Source: Niveispirillum sp943371025 (lineage in GTDB: Bacteria; Pseudomonadota; Alphaproteobacteria; Azospirillales; Azospirillaceae). From it: a DNA stretch of 64,000 nt. The stretch's first letter is position 1; the number at the start of each line of letters is the position of its first letter. The position numbers and the translations under genes are program-made. Below, in pieces: positions 60,952-64,000 of this stretch. Location: the NCBI GenBank assembly GCA_943371025.1, contig CALRTC020000027.1, positions 30,914 to 94,913 of the forward strand, given 5' to 3'. Under the pieces are notes generated by a model. That model did no database searches. It saw only the letters and a list, made by a program, of their open reading frames with translations, and had not been told where the DNA came from.

Positions 60952-60965
60952 TTACGTTAACGTAA
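60952..60965. promoter_or_regulatory. LiuR/MerR-type operator before acyl-CoA dehydrogenase 2
   Basis: TTACGTTAACGTAA is a perfect 14-base palindrome. It has the same arms (TTACGT/ACGTAA) and spacing as the site before merR at 24052-24065. It lies in the divergent gap between acyl-CoA dehydrogenase 2 and the lysozyme-like gene. The same regulator probably binds both. Confidence 0.65.
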
Positions 60966-61002
60966 AAGGAACAGGCTGTCATCCGGCTCGATGATTCTCA
61001 AC

Positions 61003-61019
61003 TTGGCATGACGTTTGCT
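61003..61019 (+). promoter_or_regulatory. Sigma-54 (-24/-12) promoter of the lysozyme-like gene
   Basis: TTGGCATG-ACGT-TTGCT matches the sigma-54 consensus TTGGCACG-N4-TTGCT at all but one position, and the GG and GC pairs are separated by exactly ten bases. Transcription would begin near 61030 and give a leader of about 28 bases before the GTG start. Flagellar genes of many alphaproteobacteria use such promoters. Confidence 0.7.
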
Positions 61020-61057
61020 TAAGCTCTGGTGCAAATCAGTACCCGTGGAGTCAAGCC

Positions 61058-62014
61058 GTGACCACCAACTTTGCCAACCTGAACCAGGGCCGCATCAGTG
61101 AAACCCAGGGAACGTCGCGCAATGCGCCGGCCCAGGTTATCCGCGCCGTGCAACAGGCCAGTGCAGCGACAGGGGTCGATTTTGCCTATCTGATGGACAA
61201 GGCGGCGGTGGAAAGCGGGTATCGCACCGACGTGAAGGCATCGACCAGCAGCGCCACGGGCCTGTTCCAGTTCACCGAAGGGACATGGTTGAACATGGTG
61301 GAACAGCACGGGGCCAAGCACGGGCTGGGTGTCTATGCGGACAAGATCAGCGTCGGGTCCGACGGTCAGGCCCGGGTGTCGGATCCCAAAATGCGTCAGG
61401 AAATCCTGAACCTGCGCAAGGATCCCAGGCTTTCCGCCATTTTTGCGGCCGAATTGGCCAATGACAACAAAACCTATCTGGAAAACGAACTGGGACGCCC
61501 GGTCGGCAATACCGAACTGTACATGGCCCATTTCCTGGGAGCGGGCGGGGCGGCCAAGTTCCTGAAGGCCATGGACAAGAACCCCAACCAGTCGGCAGCC
61601 GCTCTGCTTCCGGAAGCAGCCAAGGCCAATCTGAACGTTTTCTATGATGGCACGCGGGCCAAGTCGGTCGGCCAGATCTTCGACAATTTCGCCGCCAAGT
61701 TCGACGATGCCCCGGCACAATTTGCCGGGTCCACCACGCTGGGCACCGTCCAGGTGGCTGCCGACAGCCCGTCACAACCCTGGTTGACCGGTAACCGCTC
61801 CGCCGTCACAGGCAAGGAGCCGATCTCCACCTTCACCATCATGATGCTGGACAGCCTTGCCCTGCCGACCGATGACGAGGAAGAGAAGAAGCGGTCCACC
61901 GGAGCCGCCGCCCGTGACGGCCAGGGCCAAGGAGAGGAAGAAGGCAAGCGCTACAACCCCTTGAGCGCCAAGGTCGGCCCCAGCATCTCCGCCGGCAACC
62001 TGATCGCCGCTTGA
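61058..62014 (+). CDS. Lytic transglycosylase-like (probable flagellar) protein
   Basis: The 318-residue protein has an SLT/lysozyme-like domain in its first 200 residues: DKAAVESGY with the catalytic Glu52, then SSATGLFQFTEGTWLNMV and ELYMAHFLGAGGAAKFL. The C-terminal third is a low-complexity acidic/basic tail (about 265-300). No signal peptide is present, as in flagellar cap/rod-associated muramidases exported by the flagellar system. The GTG start at 61058 has a GGAG site, and a sigma-54 promoter lies upstream. The flagellar role is inferred from promoter type and domain. Confidence 0.82.
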   Translation: MTTNFANLNQGRISETQGTSRNAPAQVIRAVQQASAATGVDFAYLMDKAAVESGYRTDVKASTSSATGLFQFTEGTWLNMVEQHGAKHGLGVYADKISVGSDGQARVSDPKMRQEILNLRKDPRLSAIFAAELANDNKTYLENELGRPVGNTELYMAHFLGAGGAAKFLKAMDKNPNQSAAALLPEAAKANLNVFYDGTRAKSVGQIFDNFAAKFDDAPAQFAGSTTLGTVQVAADSPSQPWLTGNRSAVTGKEPISTFTIMMLDSLALPTDDEEEKKRSTGAAARDGQGQGEEEGKRYNPLSAKVGPSISAGNLIAA

Positions 62015-62045
62015 TTTTGACCGGCGAGGTTGGATCGGACCGGGC

Positions 62046-62324
62046 CTAGACGGCCCTGCTGCCGCCACCAAACAGAATGCCGGATCCCACGACGAATCCC
62101 AGATCGTACCAGACACCATCATTGGGGAAGGCGTACATCCGCACGTCCAGGAAAATACTGCCTATGAAGGAAATGGGCGCGATGAAACCGTGCAGCAGGC
62201 CCCAGAGCAGACCGGGCAGGGCATGCGCCGTCTCCGGTGTTGGTTGATGGGCACAGGCCGATACGGCCAGGATGACCAGCACGGCCAGCGCCACGCGCCA
62301 GGTTCGCTTGTTCAGGGATGACAT
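62046..62324 (-). CDS. Small lipoprotein
   Basis: The 92-residue protein has a lipoprotein signal with lipobox AVSAC (Cys24). Its mature part contains LPGLLWGLLHGFIAPISFIG and YDLGFVVGSGILFGGGS, which resemble short hydrophobic membrane segments. No function is known. The ATG at 62324 was chosen because it begins the signal peptide; the longer open frame upstream runs into the terminator and tRNA region. Confidence 0.7.
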   Translation of the reverse strand: MSSLNKRTWRVALAVLVILAVSACAHQPTPETAHALPGLLWGLLHGFIAPISFIGSIFLDVRMYAFPNDGVWYDLGFVVGSGILFGGGSRAV

Positions 62325-62399
62325 CACAGGCTCCGATCCGTCGTGAGAGGGAAGGGGCAAGCATAGCATCCGCCGGTGCAGACCATGGGTCCGAAAGCG

Positions 62400-62433
62400 A
62401 AAAGCCCCGCCGGAAGGATCCAGCAGGGCTTTT
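62400..62433 (-). terminator. Terminator after the tRNA gene
   Basis: AAAAGCCC (62400-62407) and GGGCTTTT (62426-62433) form an 8-bp stem around an 18-base loop that itself can pair in part. On the minus strand the descending arm ends in TTTT. It lies four bases beyond the tRNA CCA end. Confidence 0.75.
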
Positions 62434-62436
62434 AGA

Positions 62437-62511
62437 TGGTGGCACCGGCGTGATTTGAACACGCGACCAAGGGCTTATGAGTCCCCTGCTCTACCGCTGA
62501 GCTACGGTGCC
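62437..62511 (-). tRNA. tRNA-Met (CAU anticodon)
   Basis: The minus strand folds into a 75-base cloverleaf with encoded CCA. The acceptor stem GGCACCG/CGGTGCC is perfect, the D-stem is GCTC/GAGC and the T-arm GCGTG-TTCAAAT-CACGC. The anticodon loop CTCATAA gives CAU. The anticodon stem GGGGA/GCCCT has one G-U pair and an A-G mismatch next to the loop. It lacks initiator features (its first pair G-C is matched), so it is elongator Met or, less likely, the Ile tRNA whose C34 is changed to lysidine. Confidence 0.9.
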
Positions 62512-62756
62512 GAAGCTCGGTGTCCGGGGCAGTCCCGAACGGGAGCCGCTATTTATGAAAATGCGCCGGGCCTGTCAACACCTGTTTTCAGATTTTTTGT
62601 GGTTTGGACCGCATCGGGTCAGTGGGACGGTTTCGGGACAGGGGGTGCGGTCGGATGCGATGCCGTATCTAGCGTTGCTGGCACCAACCACCACAAGACT
62701 TTGCGTGGTCGGCCTTGCTAGGATGCGCAATCAAATCCTGTGCCCGGTCGAATGCC

Positions 62757-64000
62757 ATGATCCGCTTCCTGCTGACCCCTCTGCGCTGGCTGTTCCGTTT
62801 CCTGCTTTACACGACAGTGGTCGCCTTCCTGCTGGTCCTGCTGGCCCCCTTCGCGTTCGATGTGCCTGGGCGCGCTGAGCGGGTGCTGACCGCCGTGAAT
62901 GGGGGGGGCGTCCGGGGCATGCGGGTGATGGCAAAGCCAGAATCAGTCAGCGGCTTTCCGCCGGAACTGGAGATCAGGGACCTGCGGGTCACTGTGGGCA
63001 GCGGGTCAGCCACGACGACTGCAATGACCGCGGCAATCGTGCGTGTCGGCGTCAATGTCATGGAAAGTGTTCTCAAAGGCCGCGTCGTCCTGGTCGCCAT
63101 GGTCCAGGATCCGGTGATCTATGCCAACCAGCCGCTGAATCTGGGGGCCATTGCGACGGCCATCAGCGCCGCTACCGGGTTGCAGACGCAGATCCAGCTT
63201 CTGGGGGGCCAGGTCATCAATCCGGTCGGCCGTACGGTGGTGGCGCTGGGCGATGACACATTGACCAGCATCAAGGGCCGCACTGAGGATGATCAACAGG
63301 TCGCCGAATTGACGACGCAAGACAATGGCGCCTCCTCCGGACTGGGTGGTGGTGGTGCGACGGGGTCGACGGCGGCCGGCGTCAGCGCCGGTGCCATCGC
63401 GCCCGGCGTGGCGGCCGGTGTCGGTGGCGTTGTTGCGGGTACTGGCGGCGGCGGTCATGGCAGCACCGGTGGTAACACAGGCGGCGGTAACTCAGGTGGC
63501 GGCAACACCGGTGGTGGCAACACGGGCGGCGGTAACACCGGTGGCGGCAACACAGGCGGCGGCAACACAGGCGGCGGCAACACGGGCGGCGGTAACACGG
63601 GCGGCGGTAACACCGGTGGCGGTAACACCGGTGGCGGCAACACCGGTGGCGGCAACACAGGTGGTGGCGTAGGTCCCGGCGGCGGTGGCGGTGGCGTACC
63701 TGGCGGTGGCGTCATTCCCGGCGGCGGCGGTATCGATCCTGGTGGTCTGAACCCCGGCGGTGGCGGCACGAACCCCGGAGGCGGCGGAACACACCCCGGC
63801 GGCGGCGGCACGAACCCCGGCGGCGGCGGCACGAACCCCGGCGGCGGCGGCACGAACCCCGGCGGTGGCGGCACGAACCCCGGCGGTGGCGGCACGAACC
63901 CTGGCGGTGGCGGCACGAACCCTGGCGGTGGCGGCACGAACCCTGGCGGTGGCGGCACGGTCCAGGAACAGGCAGAGCAGTGTCACCGGAATGCCGATCG
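62757..64000 (+). CDS. Membrane-anchored protein with glycine-rich tandem repeats (partial)
   Basis: At least 414 codons are open to the window edge without a stop. Residues 5-35 form a transmembrane or signal-anchor helix (FLLYTTVVAFLLVLLAPFAF). Residues 40-210 are a folded domain with ELEIRDLRVTVGSGSATTTA and QDPVIYANQPLNLGAIATAI, weakly like AsmA-type proteins, but no family was confirmed. Then come 12 copies of GGGN(T/S) at 242-301 and 10 copies of (N/H)PGGGGT at 332-401, followed by a Gln/Glu-rich segment. The ATG at 62757 lacks a strong ribosome site. Function is unknown; a cell-surface or periplasm-spanning linker is possible. Confidence 0.6.
   Translation, partial: MIRFLLTPLRWLFRFLLYTTVVAFLLVLLAPFAFDVPGRAERVLTAVNGGGVRGMRVMAKPESVSGFPPELEIRDLRVTVGSGSATTTAMTAAIVRVGVNVMESVLKGRVVLVAMVQDPVIYANQPLNLGAIATAISAATGLQTQIQLLGGQVINPVGRTVVALGDDTLTSIKGRTEDDQQVAELTTQDNGASSGLGGGGATGSTAAGVSAGAIAPGVAAGVGGVVAGTGGGGHGSTGGNTGGGNSGGGNTGGGNTGGGNTGGGNTGGGNTGGGNTGGGNTGGGNTGGGNTGGGNTGGGNTGGGVGPGGGGGGVPGGGVIPGGGGIDPGGLNPGGGGTNPGGGGTHPGGGGTNPGGGGTNPGGGGTNPGGGGTNPGGGGTNPGGGGTNPGGGGTNPGGGGTVQEQAEQCHRNAD
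63480..63659 (+). repeat. 15-bp tandem repeat (12 units), codes GGGN(T/S)
   Basis: Twelve in-frame units of the form GGY-GGY-GGY-AAC-ACN follow without interruption, with variation only at third codon positions and one Ser for Thr. It belongs to the open frame that starts at 62757. Because units are a multiple of three, gain or loss would keep the frame, so copy number may vary between strains. Confidence 0.85.
63750..63959 (+). repeat. 21-bp tandem repeat (10 units), codes (N/H)PGGGGT
   Basis: Ten 21-base units encode NPGGGGT, one with His for Asn. The last five or so units are nearly identical at the nucleotide level (AAC-CCY-GGC-GGT-GGC-GGC-ACG), while the first ones differ at third positions, suggesting recent expansion toward the 3' side. 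It belongs to the same reading frame as the 15-bp array. Confidence 0.85.

Noticed and set aside
63480..63959. Possible CRISPR-like array
   Set aside because: Units are contiguous with no spacers, in frame, and encode a regular peptide repeat.
63455..63986. Proline-rich minus-strand frames (PPPGFVP repeats) opposite the Gly-rich gene
   Set aside because: They arise only from the antisense of the tandem repeats; the plus-strand frame has a start, a membrane helix and a folded domain and stays open through both arrays.

Overview
The window is high-GC DNA of an alphaproteobacterium, most likely a member of the Rhodospirillales/Azospirillaceae (Niveispirillum- or Nitrospirillum-like). This placement is inferred from 5-aminolevulinate synthase (hemA, C4 pathway), an SOS box of the alphaproteobacterial GTTC-N7-GTTC form before ssb, ATP12, a MucR-type domain, a LiuR-like MerR regulator and secreted-esterase/TonB-receptor clusters. 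No rRNA, CRISPR array, transposase or phage gene was seen. Genes are dense, and most of the intergenic space carries a regulatory or terminator-like structure.

Region 1 (1-13.4 kb): the 5' end of an mmcQ/yjbR-like gene and ssb, then a plant-aromatic catabolic island. On the minus strand run a QuiC-type 3-dehydroshikimate dehydratase, a secreted type-B carboxylesterase, a secreted DUF3237 protein, a TetR regulator, a second secreted esterase and a TonB-dependent receptor. On the plus strand, divergent from quiC, lie type II 3-dehydroquinate dehydratase, quinate/shikimate dehydrogenase and an AAHS-family MFS transporter. Two related TetR-like operators lie at the two control points. The gene set predicts uptake and hydrolysis of quinate esters such as chlorogenate, then conversion of quinate to protocatechuate. 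A vanillate-demethylase-reductase-like pseudogene follows.

Region 2 (13.4-24 kb): a TetR gene, a PhoD-type phosphatase, a second TonB receptor behind two strong palindromes, a lipoprotein isoaspartyl peptidase, a multicopper oxidase, an OsmC peroxiredoxin and purU. Two inverted copies of a roughly 150-bp composite palindromic repeat occur here, and one of them supplies the purU stop codon.

Region 3 (24-30.4 kb): beta-oxidation genes (MerR regulator, thiolase, fused hydroxyacyl-CoA dehydrogenase/enoyl-CoA hydratase, acyl-CoA dehydrogenase). The merR palindrome recurs before a second acyl-CoA dehydrogenase at 59-60.8 kb, which suggests a shared regulon.

Region 4 (30.4-53.2 kb): housekeeping and stress genes. 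These include a persulfide dioxygenase/TauE/GST sulfur group, Bpt, an alpha-E/ATP-grasp pair, MotB with an EF-hand-like insert, hydrolases, hemB, an ExoD-like protein, an Hpt/pseudo-receiver protein, hemA with an FNR-like box, an aminotransferase, glutathione peroxidase, crcB, an RluC-type enzyme, a HAD phosphatase and ATP12.

Region 5 (53.2-64 kb): a cytosolic CZB chemoreceptor, a GT-C/GT2 lipid-sugar pair, an ECF sigma factor that converges on a 70-residue MucR-like/AT-hook protein, acyl-CoA dehydrogenase, a sigma-54-type promoter before a lysozyme-like (probably flagellar) gene, a tRNA with CAU anticodon, and a membrane-anchored protein with two classes of glycine-rich tandem repeats that runs off the window.
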